DNA of 64,000 nucleotides from Arsenophonus nilaparvatae (GCF_000757905.1 NZ_JRLH01000005.1), one strand, 5' to 3'. Positions 46,262-56,035 are shown, counted from the first letter of the stretch. The notes: generated by a model from the sequence alone, not told the origin. Numbers and translations: made by a program.

Positions 46262-47181
46262 TTGTTATTTGCCACATTATCATTATCTGTTTGTTTTAAT
46301 ATCTGGCGTCCAGTTTTTACCAGGGCGTCAGTTACCTTTCTCATTGTCCTGCTTTCAGGCGAAAAGCGGTGCCAGTATAGCATTCTACGCTGACATAGTC
46401 CGGGCGTTAGGTCGACTAGTTCACCTGAATTTAATTCATCAATAATTTGTAAATGTGGGATCATACAACAGGTTGAGCCTTGCTTAGCAAGTTGAACAAA
46501 TGCCTCTGATGAATTCACAATATGGCAAGGAACACTACCCGGAGATAGGTTAAAATTCTGTTGCACAAAAGCTTGATGCATATCATCTAGATGATCAAAA
46601 GCGACAGCAGGTGCTCTTAACAGTGAGGCTTTTGTTACCCCGGTAGGGAAATAACGCTCAGCAAAAGTCGGTGAGGATACAAATAAATAATCCAGTGCAC
46701 CCAATTTATCTACCAGGCAGCCAGGTAAAGGCTCTGGTTGAATACTAATCGCGCCAACGACCTCTCCTCTACGTAGCAGCTCTTGAGTCCGGGTTTCATC
46801 TTCGACTTGAATATTAAGACGAATAGGGCTGTCATGTAGTACTGGATTAAGAGCCGGCAGGAACCAGGTTGCTAAACTATCAGCATTGACTGCCACTGAT
46901 AGTAACAACGGGGTTGTGCCATTACTTTCGTCACCAAGCCATTGCTCTTCTAGTAATTCCACTTGATGTAATAGCGCGAGTAGTTTTTGTCCTTGCTCAG
47001 TCGGTTGAGGAGGGATAGTCCTCACTAATAATGGTTGACCAAATAGGTTCTCAAGCTGCTTAATTCGTTGGGAAACGGCAGATTGAGTGATACATAACTT
47101 TTGCGCAGCGCGTTCAAAGCCGCGTTCACGGATCACAGTATCCAATGCTTGTAGTGCTCGATAGTCAGGGCGTTTAATCAC
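46258..47181 (-). CDS. argP: LysR-type regulator ArgP (IciA)
   Basis: A 307-aa LysR regulator that responds to lysine and arginine. The N-terminal helix-turn-helix is KRPDYRALQALDTVIRE, then QKLCITQSAVSQRIKQLE. The effector domain includes GCLVDKLGALDYLFVSSP and LTPGLCQRRMLYWHRF, matching E. coli ArgP. Its classic target argO is not present here, though it lies two genes away in E. coli. It is divergent from rpiA. Confidence 0.95.
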   Translation of the reverse strand: MIKRPDYRALQALDTVIRERGFERAAQKLCITQSAVSQRIKQLENLFGQPLLVRTIPPQPTEQGQKLLALLHQVELLEEQWLGDESNGTTPLLLSVAVNADSLATWFLPALNPVLHDSPIRLNIQVEDETRTQELLRRGEVVGAISIQPEPLPGCLVDKLGALDYLFVSSPTFAERYFPTGVTKASLLRAPAVAFDHLDDMHQAFVQQNFNLSPGSVPCHIVNSSEAFVQLAKQGSTCCMIPHLQIIDELNSGELVDLTPGLCQRRMLYWHRFSPESRTMRKVTDALVKTGRQILKQTDNDNVANNN

Positions 47182-47321
47182 GAAAAAATCTCTTTAAAAT
47201 TCAATTCAGATGTTATTCTATATCTTACTATGCAATATTTTTCCAATCGATAGCCGGGGAAATTTCGTTATACTAATTAATTAGTAGGTTTTAGCAATAA
47301 AAAATAATAGGGCAACTAATT

Positions 47322-47987
47322 ATGACACAGGATGAATTAAAAAAAATGGTCGGCTGGGCTGCTTTGGAATATATCAAACCAGATATGGTGGTTGGTGTTG
47401 GAACAGGCTCTACCGTTGCGCATTTTATTGATGGCTTAGCGACACAAAAACATTTAATTAAAGGTGCAGTCTCAAGTTCGGTTGCTTCTACAGACAAATT
47501 AACCGCGTTAGCCATTCCTATTCTTGATAGTAATGATGTGGATGGTATTGATATTTATATTGATGGTGCTGATGAATTTAATCCAGATCTAATGATGATC
47601 AAAGGGGGTGGCGCTGCCTTGACGCGTGAAAAAGTCATCGCTGCGATGGCTAAGCAATTTATCGCTATAGCTGATAAATCTAAGCAAGTTGATATTTTAG
47701 GTAAATTTCCATTACCTGTTGAAGTGATTCCGATGGCGCGCGCTTATGTCGCTCGTCAATTGGTAAGGTTAGGAGGCATGCCAGAATATCGGCAAAATGT
47801 GGTTACTGATAATGGTAATGTCATTCTTGATGTTCACAATTTAGAGATCCTAGATCCGATAGAGCTTGAAAATAAAATTAATGCGATTGCCGGCGTAGTA
47901 ACGGTAGGTTTATTTGCCAATCGCCCAGCAGATATTATTTTGCTGGCAACACCAGCTGGAGTAAAAAAATTAACGGCTAACAGCTAA
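47322..47987 (+). CDS. rpiA: ribose-5-phosphate isomerase A RpiA
   Basis: Interconverts ribose 5-phosphate and ribulose 5-phosphate in the pentose phosphate pathway. It is 221 aa (E. coli 219). Motifs: VGVGTGSTVAHFID, DGADEFNPDLMMIKGGGAAL with catalytic residues, SKQVDILGKFPLPVEVIPMAR and VTDNGNVILDVH. It starts at ATG 47322 after AGGGCA. Divergent from argP. Confidence 0.97.
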   Translation: MTQDELKKMVGWAALEYIKPDMVVGVGTGSTVAHFIDGLATQKHLIKGAVSSSVASTDKLTALAIPILDSNDVDGIDIYIDGADEFNPDLMMIKGGGAALTREKVIAAMAKQFIAIADKSKQVDILGKFPLPVEVIPMARAYVARQLVRLGGMPEYRQNVVTDNGNVILDVHNLEILDPIELENKINAIAGVVTVGLFANRPADIILLATPAGVKKLTANS

Positions 47988-48277
47988 TTATTTGGTGGTT
48001 TTTAAAGTGCTGACCGGCTATTAAGGTAGTACTTATTGCCTGGATTAAATTTATATTTTTTTACTCTCAAATTTAGTGAGTTATATCATAATAATTGATT
48101 TAATATGATAAAAATCTTATTTTTTCCTCTTTAATTTCCTTTTTGTTCGTTATAGCGTTTTAGTTGAGATTTATTTCGTTGCCTGGGTAAATGATAGTAT
48201 TGCTACTGGGAAAATTTTTGTTATGTTTGTATGACAAAATAGGTGATCGCCGTAATCTTAATGATAGGATGGGGTAA

Positions 48278-49519
48278 ATGGTTAATGTATCTTTACAAAA
48301 ACAGAAAATTAAATTTTTGCTTTTAGAGGGTGTGCATCAAAGTACAATTAATAATCTGCGGGCAGCAGGCTATGACAATATTGAATATCATGAAGGTGCA
48401 TTATCAACAGAAGAATTAATCGCAGTGATCCCAGATGTCCACTTTATCGGTATTCGTTCCCGTACCTATCTTAGCGAACAGGTATTAGCCGTAGCTGAAA
48501 AATTGATTGCAGTCGGTTGCTTTTGCATTGGCACCAATCAAGTTGATATTCAAGCTGCGGCTAAGCGGGGCATTCCAGTTTTTAATGCGCCATTTTCCAA
48601 TACACGCTCTGTGGCAGAAATGGTACTTGGCGAATTACTATTGCTTTTACGTCGTATTCCAGAAGCGAGCATGAAAGCCCATCGTGGAATATGGAATAAA
48701 CAAGCCAAAGGAAGCTATGAAGCACGGGGTAAGAAATTAGGTATCATTGGTTATGGTCATATTGGTACTCAATTAGGTATCTTAGCTGAAAATATTGGAA
48801 TGAATGTTTATTTCTATGATATTGAAAATAAGTTACCGCTAGGTAATGCTTGCCAAGTTCCTACTATGACCGAATTACTCAATATGAGTGATGTTATTAG
48901 CTTACATGTTCCTGAATCAGCGAGTACTAAGAATATGTTTGCCAAAGAACAACTAACCTTGATGAAACCCGGCGCGATTTTGATCAATGCTTCACGTGGT
49001 AGCGTAGTTGATATCCCGGCCTTAGCTGAGGCGTTGAAAAGTCAGCATATCTCAGGTGCTGCAATTGATGTATTTCCTAAAGAACCGGCCAGTAATGGTG
49101 ATCCTTTCAGTTCACCGTTAATAGGTTTTGATAATGTTATTTTAACCCCTCATATTGGTGGCTCAACGCAAGAAGCACAGGAAAATATTGGTTCTGAAGT
49201 GGCTAATAAGTTAGCAAAATATTCTGATAATGGTTCTACTTTATCGGCGGTCAATTTCCCTGAAGTTTCATTACCTATTCATACTGACGATACTAATCGT
49301 TTATTGCATATTCATGAAAATCGTCCGGGGATGTTAAATCGTATTAATCAGATCTTTATGGAAGATGAGATTAATATAGCGGCACAATATTTGCAAACCA
49401 CCGGCAATATTGGTTATGTTGTGATTGATATTACATCGCAACCGGCAACGACGGCAAAAAGTTTATTACAAAAATTAAAGTCTTTACCTGGTACGATCCG
49501 GACACGCCTTCTTTATTAA
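48278..49519 (+). CDS. serA: D-3-phosphoglycerate dehydrogenase SerA
   Basis: First enzyme of serine synthesis. It is 413 aa (E. coli 410). The substrate domain has GIRSRTYL and NAPFSNTRSVAEMV; the NAD site is LGIIGYGHIGTQLGI; catalytic NASRGSVVDIPAL and LTPHIGGSTQEAQENIG follow. The C-terminal ACT domain (ENRPGMLNRINQIF) senses serine. AGGATGGGG precedes the ATG. A terminator lies 37 bases after the stop. Confidence 0.97.
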   Translation: MVNVSLQKQKIKFLLLEGVHQSTINNLRAAGYDNIEYHEGALSTEELIAVIPDVHFIGIRSRTYLSEQVLAVAEKLIAVGCFCIGTNQVDIQAAAKRGIPVFNAPFSNTRSVAEMVLGELLLLLRRIPEASMKAHRGIWNKQAKGSYEARGKKLGIIGYGHIGTQLGILAENIGMNVYFYDIENKLPLGNACQVPTMTELLNMSDVISLHVPESASTKNMFAKEQLTLMKPGAILINASRGSVVDIPALAEALKSQHISGAAIDVFPKEPASNGDPFSSPLIGFDNVILTPHIGGSTQEAQENIGSEVANKLAKYSDNGSTLSAVNFPEVSLPIHTDDTNRLLHIHENRPGMLNRINQIFMEDEINIAAQYLQTTGNIGYVVIDITSQPATTAKSLLQKLKSLPGTIRTRLLY

Positions 49520-49555
49520 ATTAATAAATTTTACTAATTTACTTTTTTCCAATAG

Positions 49556-49582
49556 ATTGCCCGTTAAGGCGGGCTGATTTTT
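49556..49582 (+). terminator. rho-independent terminator after serA
   Basis: GCCCG (49559-49563) and CGGGC (49570-49574) pair around TTAAGG, with flanking AT pairs, followed by TGATTTTTATTT. Confidence 0.6.
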
Positions 49583-49811
49583 ATTTATTGTGTATTAACA
49601 TGTCTATTTGACTAGAGATGAATATTTCTATAATTAATAACTTACTTATTAATTAATATATTTAATTTAACATATTTTATTTGTAAATATAAAATACAAC
49701 CAATTTATTCTATTTTATAAAAAAAGCGCTTATTATTGACTTTATTGTAATTTAAATTCATTTAAGGTTTTATTTAGTTAACTAGGCAACCGATACTGTA
49801 AGGAGGTTATT
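49583..49811. other. AT-rich upstream region of the cysteine-protease-like pseudogene
   Basis: About 230 very AT-rich bases. The 3' end has a perfect Shine-Dalgarno sequence AAGGAGG (49799-49805) seven bases before the ATG at 49812, showing that a real gene once started there. TTGACT at 49737-49742 may be a -35 element; no clear -10 was seen. Confidence 0.4.
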
Positions 49812-51289
49812 ATGTCAATTAATGGAATAAGAAGGCCAGATATTATTTTTGTCAAACTAAACATATTTTTGAAGATTTTAATCAAAATATAGCACTCTTG
49901 AAAGAAAGGTATTTTAAACTAGTTTAACCGATAAGCGCTTTCAAATTGATGAAGGAATATGTTACGGCTTGTCTTTAATGTACATGTGCCAGTTTGCTCA
50001 GCGTGGTTACGCGTAAGGTGATAAATTCTTAGAATCAATTAAAGAATTAAATCAATTAAGCAATTTAGAAATAACTAGTTATATGGATGATTACGAAAAA
50101 ATCATTATTGAAGCTAAAAAACGACATGCTAATACCAAAATTAATGATTTACTGAATGAAGCAATTTATTTACATAATTTTATTAATAAATATGCTCTAC
50201 TTTATGCAACAAATTTAGTTAACATAAGACAAGTTATTAATGAAAATAATAAAAATATTATGCAGGTATGCAGAAGTAATAAGCATTTTGTTGAGAGAAA
50301 ATATTTTAATTATTTTTTTGATATATTTTATGCAGAAAGTATTAATCAAAATATTGAGTTGATTCAATTTAAATGGCATAGAGATCTTTATGTAGAATGG
50401 AAACGTATTTGTATAGAAGACAATATTTTTTCTATAAAAGATATTTTGATCAAGTTTAATCAGGCAAAAGCAAATATCATTAATTCATATTCAAGGGATA
50501 TTGAATTTTTTCTTTCTAATTATAATATTGGCTATGAAAGTATAATTGGAATAGAACGGTATTGTTTGCTAGAGACCTCCTCTCAATCTTTTGTTGATAT
50601 ATTGAATAGATTCCGACCTAATTGTGATGGTATTTATTTAAATATTGGCTTAAATGCTCATTCGGTGATGCTAACAATCGAGAATGATGAGGATCATAAG
50701 CCAGTTTTTACTGTATTCGATTCAAATGTAGGAGTTTATCATTTTACCGATAAACAAAAATTAATGAAGTTTTTTAATCAACTTGCTGCTATCTATGCGG
50801 TGGAAAAGCAAGCAGATGGAAACTTCACTTTTGCCATGGGAAGTTTTATTAAAAAGAGTCACATTACTCATCATCAAAATGAGCAGAAAGAAAAACAGTT
50901 AAATCGTTTTTTGGTTAATGATAATGAAATTTCGATTATTGCATTAGCTAAACTGGCTAATAGTCAACAAAAAATAAAAATTGATGAGAAAATATCATTA
51001 AAATTTATTACCATGGATGAAAAACACGAACAACTCAGTTAGAAATTATTAACCATAAAAAAACTTTAATAAAAAAATTAAATTAACTATCGATAGCCTA
51101 TCTGCGGATGAAATAAAGTATTTTATCCAACAACATAAACAAGATTTAGATAAATATCAGGGTAAACGAATATATTTAAATAAACGCAATGGCCATTATG
51201 ATGTTTATCGTAATTCTTATCAGAATAATATTGCTATGTTGCAACAAAATATTGTTAGGGGAAAGAAACAGTTAATAACAACTATTTGA
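49812..51289 (+). pseudogene. decayed YopT/C58-like cysteine protease gene (candidate secreted effector)
   Basis: A gene-length coding trace broken several times. It begins at ATG 49812 (MSINGIRRPD) with a strong ribosome site. It continues in a second frame (KHIFEDFNQNIALLKERYFKL, about 49860-49920), then in a third (KRFQIDEGICYGLSLMYM, from about 49936). A TAA at 50014-50016 interrupts that frame, which then runs to 51042. After 51042 the trace shifts frame again (LTIDSLSADEIKYFI to KKQLITTI, stop at 51289). The GICYGLS Cys (49960), the His in NAHSVML (50659) and the Asp in FDSNVGVYHF (50719) resemble the C-H-D triad of C58/YopT cysteine proteases. That assignment is inference; the Cys-His spacing is longer than in YopT. 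E. coli has only fau and 6S RNA here. Confidence 0.6.
50083..51042 (+). CDS. residual open frame of the cysteine-protease-like pseudogene
   Basis: The largest intact piece of the broken locus, 319 aa from ATG 50083 (MDDYEKIIIEAKKRHANTK). It carries the putative catalytic His (residue 193, NAHSVML) and Asp (residue 213, FDSNVGVYHF), but the putative catalytic Cys lies upstream of the TAA at 50014. It has no ribosome site and is probably not made as such; automatic annotation may list it as a hypothetical protein. The long helical segment (residues 1-110) has no recognised family. Confidence 0.4.
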   Translation: MDDYEKIIIEAKKRHANTKINDLLNEAIYLHNFINKYALLYATNLVNIRQVINENNKNIMQVCRSNKHFVERKYFNYFFDIFYAESINQNIELIQFKWHRDLYVEWKRICIEDNIFSIKDILIKFNQAKANIINSYSRDIEFFLSNYNIGYESIIGIERYCLLETSSQSFVDILNRFRPNCDGIYLNIGLNAHSVMLTIENDEDHKPVFTVFDSNVGVYHFTDKQKLMKFFNQLAAIYAVEKQADGNFTFAMGSFIKKSHITHHQNEQKEKQLNRFLVNDNEISIIALAKLANSQQKIKIDEKISLKFITMDEKHEQLS

Positions 51290-51344
51290 CCATAAGATCA
51301 ATTGCTGATTTTAATATAACTCTGGTTAATCCCGGTTAAATTGT

Positions 51345-51935
51345 TTACCAACGCCATCTTTTTGAAGGTGTAATTATTTCTGGTAATGGGATATCCCATC
51401 GTGCGGTAGGAATTTTATCAACCAATTGGCAGTCATGCGCCAATCCAATCGGATAAAAGTGTTTTTTACGCCAATTGGCAAGCAACCTATCATAAAATCC
51501 GCCGCCCATACCTAATCGTTGTCCTTGTTTATCAAATGCGACTAGTGGCACGAACAGAATATCTAACTGTGCTACTGGCATCACATCCATAACATTAAGT
51601 GCTGGTTCATCGATATGAAAGCGATTTTTTATCAGTTGAGTGTCAGGGCTATAGTGTAAAAACAGTAGTTGATGGCGATTGAAGGGATGCAAAACAGGTA
51701 GATAAACTTTTTTGTTTTGTGTCCAAAGTTTTTTAATTAATAGATGAGTATTGATTTCACCATCAAATGAAAGAAATAACGCCAAATGGGAGGCAGATCG
51801 GATAAGTTCGTGTTCTAACACCAGGTGAGTTATTTTATCTGCTGCGCTATTTTGTTGCTCGCATGTTAATTGTCGACGATATTGGCGAACTGTTTGCCGG
51901 ATAATTTTCTGTCGTGCGACTAGATTATTAGACAT
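51345..51935 (-). CDS. fau: 5-formyltetrahydrofolate cyclo-ligase Fau (YgfA)
   Basis: Converts 5-formyl-THF to 5,10-methenyl-THF with ATP. It is 196 aa, slightly longer than E. coli Fau. Motifs: FLSFDGEINTHLLIKKLW, KKVYLPVLHPF, FVPLVAFDKQGQRLGMGGGFYDR (the family signature) and WDIPLPEIITPSK. It lies downstream of the 6S RNA gene on the same strand, as in E. coli, where both are on one transcript. Confidence 0.95.
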   Translation of the reverse strand: MSNNLVARQKIIRQTVRQYRRQLTCEQQNSAADKITHLVLEHELIRSASHLALFLSFDGEINTHLLIKKLWTQNKKVYLPVLHPFNRHQLLFLHYSPDTQLIKNRFHIDEPALNVMDVMPVAQLDILFVPLVAFDKQGQRLGMGGGFYDRLLANWRKKHFYPIGLAHDCQLVDKIPTARWDIPLPEIITPSKRWRW

Positions 51936-52066
51936 AAAATTGGGAATTATTAATTTGGCAGCAATAAAATAATACGGTTTTTTATAATTGTATCATTCAA
52001 CTTTTATTGACTGAAGCATAGTATATTTAAATGGTAACATTGAAAGTATAAAAGTAAGCTCATTGA

Positions 52067-52267
52067 GGACCTCCAAGATGCCGTTGCAGGCTGTAACCCT
52101 TGAACCCGGGGTTCAAGGTGAACGTAGTATCGTTAACTTTAGGCTTCCTAGTGGCTAGGCTTTCCCTAGCTGACCAGGCATGCACACCATAAACAGATAG
52201 CCACATTCTAAGTGATTTGAAATATCGGCTCAGGGGACTGACCCGCTGACGAGCATCTCAGAGAATT
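52067..52267 (-). ncRNA. ssrS: 6S RNA
   Basis: Long hairpin RNA that binds sigma70 RNA polymerase. On the minus strand it begins near AATTCTCTGAGATGC and shows the conserved TCAGTCCCCTGAGCCGATAT and, near the 3' end, the hairpin CTTGAACCCCGGGTTCAAG followed by GGTTACAGCCTGC. The terminal arms (CTCTGAGATGC near 52264-52252 and GCATCTTGGAG near the 3' end) pair throughout with G-U pairs. Gene order zapA-ssrS-fau is as in E. coli. Exact ends are estimated. Confidence 0.95.
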
Positions 52268-52363
52268 CTAAACTATATCTTAGTATCTATTGTATGAAAG
52301 TAAATACAGAAAGCAACCTATTCTTACTCTATTTTGGTACCAATGTTGTTTTATTCATCGGTT

Positions 52364-52693
52364 TTATTCTAACGGAGTAATTGTTCGTCCAGTAATGCGC
52401 GCTTGTTCTTGCAATGCCTGTTCGATCGTATGTTGCAATACACGGATTTTTTGTTCCATATTATCAGTGTAGTCCTGAGTTTTGATTTTTTCTTGCGCAA
52501 GTTCATGACAAATGTTTAAAGCGACGATAAAAATAAGTTGCTCGGTATTTGTGACACCAGTTCGATTTTTTAGATCTTTTAGCCGTTGCTCTAGCTCAGC
52601 CGCAGACGATTTTAAGGCATTTTGTTGTTCTTTGGGGCAATTAACCCTTAATGTTCGTCCCAAAATTTGAATATCAACAGGTTGTGTAGACAT
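52364..52693 (-). CDS. zapA: cell division protein ZapA
   Basis: Z-ring associated protein that bundles FtsZ filaments. It is 109 aa, exactly the E. coli length, starting MSTQPVDIQILGRTLRVNCP. TGVTNTEQLIFIVALNICHELAQEK and the C-terminal coiled coil (MEQKIRVLQHTIEQALQEQ) are conserved. ATG 52693 is chosen with AGGTATA upstream; a frame starting at 52852 adds 53 unrelated residues and is rejected. Divergent from ygfB. Confidence 0.96.
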   Translation of the reverse strand: MSTQPVDIQILGRTLRVNCPKEQQNALKSSAAELEQRLKDLKNRTGVTNTEQLIFIVALNICHELAQEKIKTQDYTDNMEQKIRVLQHTIEQALQEQARITGRTITPLE

Positions 52694-52876
52694 TATACCT
52701 TCCTGATTATGTGGGGAAACGAAATAGACAAGTAATATTTCGCTGCCCATAATTCTATTGATGCTATCAGAATAATTATGAGTAATATATGTGCAATTTG
52801 TGCACTTATCTAGTATAGCGACCGTCCTTGATGGTAGCATATTACATATCAATATTATTAACGTAACTGAGCAGAC

Positions 52877-53452
52877 ATGCCAATACAGAAATCTTTACCT
52901 AATTATCAAACTCTTGAGCTACTATTGCAACAACAGAATGTTGCTTTAACAGCCGCAGAAATGCACGGCTTAATTACGGGCCTAATTTGTGGCGGTAATC
53001 ACGATTATAACTGGAAAAAGTCAATTTATGAACTAACCAATGATGGATTAGCTTTTTCACAGATATTAACTAATCCACTCCGTGAGCTTTATGACTTTAC
53101 ATTTGCATCTTTAGATAATAATGATTTCATTTTTAATTTGTTGTTACCTGAAAATGATAAGGTGTCTGAGCGAGCTGATGCCTTAGCCGGTTGGGTTAAC
53201 CATTTTTTATTAGGCTTGGGGGTTACGCAACCTAAGTTGATGGAAAAAAAAGAATTAAAAGAAATTGTTACGGATTTACGTAATATTGGTATGTTGGGTT
53301 ATGACAAAAATGACGATCAAAATGAGTTAGAACAGGCTTTGGAAGAGATCATTGAGTATGTTAAGGTCGCAGTTCAGCTCTGTTTTATTGCCTTTATGGA
53401 GGTAAAAGATCGGCAAATGAAAGCAAAAAACGATAAACCAACATTACATTGA
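52877..53452 (+). CDS. ygfB: UPF0149 family protein YgfB
   Basis: A 191-aa protein of the YgfB/YecA family (E. coli 192 aa). It starts MPIQKSLPNYQTLELLLQQQ, with ALTAAEMHGLITGLICGG, ALAGWVNHFLLGLG and the YVKVAVQLCFIAFME end. In Pseudomonas a YgfB homologue tunes alginate and AmpC-related regulation; the enterobacterial role is unknown. It begins ygfB-pepP-ubiH-ubiI, as in E. coli. Confidence 0.95.
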   Translation: MPIQKSLPNYQTLELLLQQQNVALTAAEMHGLITGLICGGNHDYNWKKSIYELTNDGLAFSQILTNPLRELYDFTFASLDNNDFIFNLLLPENDKVSERADALAGWVNHFLLGLGVTQPKLMEKKELKEIVTDLRNIGMLGYDKNDDQNELEQALEEIIEYVKVAVQLCFIAFMEVKDRQMKAKNDKPTLH

Positions 53453-53503
53453 TAGGCATAATATTCTAACCTATTTTGTTGTTAATCGCTTGCGGGAGAA
53501 GGC

Positions 53504-54814
53504 ATGACTCAACAACCATTTATATCTCGTCGCCATAAGTTATTAAAAAAAATGGCACCTGCCAGCGCGGCTATTTTTTTTGCCGCTCCATCTGCTTTGC
53601 GAAATGCAGATTGTGAATATCCCTATCGGCAACACAGTGATTTTCTCTATTTAACTGGTTTTAGTGAACCTGAAGCAGCGTTAGTTATTATTAAATATAA
53701 TGAAACCTCTAGTGAGAGCATACTATTTAATCGTGTGCGTGATCAAGCGATGGAAACCTGGTTTGGTCGTCGTTTAGGCCAGCAAGCCGCGATTGCAAAA
53801 CTGGGCGTGGATCGGGCATTACCGTTTGCCGAAATTGATCAACAACTTTATCAATTATTGAATGGTTTAGCCGCTATTTATCATGCGCAAGGTGAATTTG
53901 CTTATGCCGATCAGATTGTTGGTGCAGCACTTAATCGGTTAAGGCAAGGTAGTCGGCAAAAATTAAAAGCTCCATCTACTCAAATTGATTGGCGGCCAAT
54001 GCTGCACGAAATGCGATTATTTAAATCACCTGAAGAACTCACTCTAATGCGTGAAGCTAGCAAAATTTCTGCTGATGCACACCTTAGAGCAATGCAAACC
54101 TGCCAGCCTGATATGTATGAATATCAGCTGGCTGCAGAAATTGAACATCAGTTTGCCAGTCAAGGCGCAAAATCGCCTGCTTATACTACCATTGTCGGCA
54201 GTGGGCAAAATGCATGTATTTTGCATTACACCGAAAATGATGCCGTGATGAAGGCAGGGGATTTAGTTTTGGTTGATGCCGGTGCAGAATATCAAGGTTA
54301 TGCCAGTGATATTACGCGTACCTTTCCAGTCAATGGTAAATTCAGCCCACCGCAGCGTGAAATTTATGACATTGTATTGATGGCACTAAATAGCGCTTTA
54401 ACTTTATATCGACCTGGGGTCACTATTCATCAAGTGATGGCGGCGGTGATAAAGATTAAGATCGAAGGTTTAATTAAGTTGGGTCTTTTGCAAGGCGAAC
54501 TAGACAAACTGATCGAAAGTAAAGCTCATTTGCCTTTTTTTATGCATGGTTTAAGTCACTGGTTAGGGCTTGATGTCCATGATGTTGGTGACTATGGAAA
54601 CAATCGCGATCGTCCGTTAGAGCCGGGTATGGTATTGACCGTTGAACCGGGGCTTTATATTGCACCGGATGCTAATGTGCATGAAGCTTATCGAGGAATT
54701 GGTATCCGTATTGAAGATGATATTGTGATCACTGAAGAAGGTAATGAAAACCTGACAGCGGCTGCTATTAAAGATCCTGATGAGATAGAAGCACTGATGG
54801 CAGCAGCAAAGTAG
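53504..54814 (+). CDS. pepP: Xaa-Pro aminopeptidase PepP
   Basis: Metallopeptidase that removes N-terminal residues before proline. It is 436 aa (E. coli 441). The creatinase-type N-domain is followed by the pita-bread domain with metal ligands in LVLVDAGAEYQGYASDITRTFP, HGLSHWLGLDVHDVG, LTVEPGLYI and GIGIRIEDDIVIT. Gap to ygfB 51 bases, to ubiH 17 bases. Confidence 0.97.
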   Translation: MTQQPFISRRHKLLKKMAPASAAIFFAAPSALRNADCEYPYRQHSDFLYLTGFSEPEAALVIIKYNETSSESILFNRVRDQAMETWFGRRLGQQAAIAKLGVDRALPFAEIDQQLYQLLNGLAAIYHAQGEFAYADQIVGAALNRLRQGSRQKLKAPSTQIDWRPMLHEMRLFKSPEELTLMREASKISADAHLRAMQTCQPDMYEYQLAAEIEHQFASQGAKSPAYTTIVGSGQNACILHYTENDAVMKAGDLVLVDAGAEYQGYASDITRTFPVNGKFSPPQREIYDIVLMALNSALTLYRPGVTIHQVMAAVIKIKIEGLIKLGLLQGELDKLIESKAHLPFFMHGLSHWLGLDVHDVGDYGNNRDRPLEPGMVLTVEPGLYIAPDANVHEAYRGIGIRIEDDIVITEEGNENLTAAAIKDPDEIEALMAAAK

Positions 54815-54831
54815 GCAGGGGATTAGAAACG

Positions 54832-56010
54832 ATGAAAGTAATTATTGTTGGCGGAGGTATGACAGGTGCGTCATTAGCACTTGCTATTTCCGCCTTCAGT
54901 CAGGGAAAGGTTCAAGTTTCATTAATTGAAGCAAGGTTACCTAATAGGGCACATCCTGGTTTTGATGCCAGAACAATTGCACTGGCTTATGGCACTTGCC
55001 AACAGTTTAATCAAATTGGTGTCTGGCACGGATTAAAAAAGTATGTGACGCCAATTACTAATATTCATGTTTCTGACTATGGCCATGCTGGCGCGGTAAA
55101 TATGTATGCCAAAGATTATTCCCTTCCTGCACTTGGTTATGTTGTCGAATTGCAGGATGCAGGAAATTACTTATTTGAGCAGCTTAAAAAAGCGCCGGGT
55201 GTTGAATTATATTGTCCTGATGAAGTTATTGCTGTTGAGCGCACAATTGAGCATGTATCAGTCAAATTAACGAGTGGTAAAGTATTAACCGGGAAATTAT
55301 TAATTGCTGCTGATGGCAGCGATTCCATGATAGGTAAAATCAGTCAAATTGAATGGCAGCGCGCGTCATACCAACAATGTGCAATTATTGCTAATATTTT
55401 AACTAGCCAAGCACCACAGGGCCAAGCCTTCGAGCGTTTTACCCAACATGGTCCGTTGGCAATGTTACCTATGTCTAAAGGGCGTAGTTCGTTGGTTTGG
55501 TGTCACCCATTGGAAAACCAGCAGTCTATTATGCAGTGGAGTGATGACCAATTTATGACAGAATTACAAAAATGGTTTGGCTGGCGGTTAGGTGAAATTA
55601 AGGCCGTTAGTGAGCGTTACTGTTTTCCATTGTTACTTTCGCAAGCGAAAAGATTGATTAGCTATCGATTGGTTTTAGTTGGCAATGCAGCACAAACTTT
55701 ACATCCTATTGCTGGTCAGGGGTTTAATCTTGGTATGCGTGATGTCATGATCCTTGCCAATATAATTAGTAAAGTAGCCAATCATGGTGGTGATATGGGA
55801 GCTTACTCGGTTCTTATGCAGTATCAAATGCAGCGTCATGATGATCGTCAAAGCACCATAAAGTTAACCGATAACCTGGTTCATTTATTTTCCAATAATC
55901 ATCTAATTTGTGCTATCGGCCGTAATGTTGGATTAATGGCAATGGAAACACTACCACTTATGCGTGACATTTTAGCCCACCAAGCAATGGGACGATCGTT
56001 TCATCTCTAG
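54832..56010 (+). CDS. ubiH: 2-octaprenyl-6-methoxyphenol hydroxylase UbiH
   Basis: FAD-dependent monooxygenase in ubiquinone synthesis. It is 392 aa, the E. coli length. FAD motif IIVGGGMTGASLALAI; the UbiH/COQ6 signature GNAAQTLHPIAGQGFNLGMRD is intact. It sits between pepP and ubiI, as in E. coli, and ubiI starts 25 bases downstream. Confidence 0.96.
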   Translation: MKVIIVGGGMTGASLALAISAFSQGKVQVSLIEARLPNRAHPGFDARTIALAYGTCQQFNQIGVWHGLKKYVTPITNIHVSDYGHAGAVNMYAKDYSLPALGYVVELQDAGNYLFEQLKKAPGVELYCPDEVIAVERTIEHVSVKLTSGKVLTGKLLIAADGSDSMIGKISQIEWQRASYQQCAIIANILTSQAPQGQAFERFTQHGPLAMLPMSKGRSSLVWCHPLENQQSIMQWSDDQFMTELQKWFGWRLGEIKAVSERYCFPLLLSQAKRLISYRLVLVGNAAQTLHPIAGQGFNLGMRDVMILANIISKVANHGGDMGAYSVLMQYQMQRHDDRQSTIKLTDNLVHLFSNNHLICAIGRNVGLMAMETLPLMRDILAHQAMGRSFHL

Positions 56011-56035
56011 CTATTTAAGAAGGAATATTTTCACT

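Noticed and set aside
52694..52852. A 53-residue N-terminal extension of ZapA
   Set aside because: ATG 52693 gives exactly the E. coli length and sequence start; the extension is unrelated and Cys-rich by chance.
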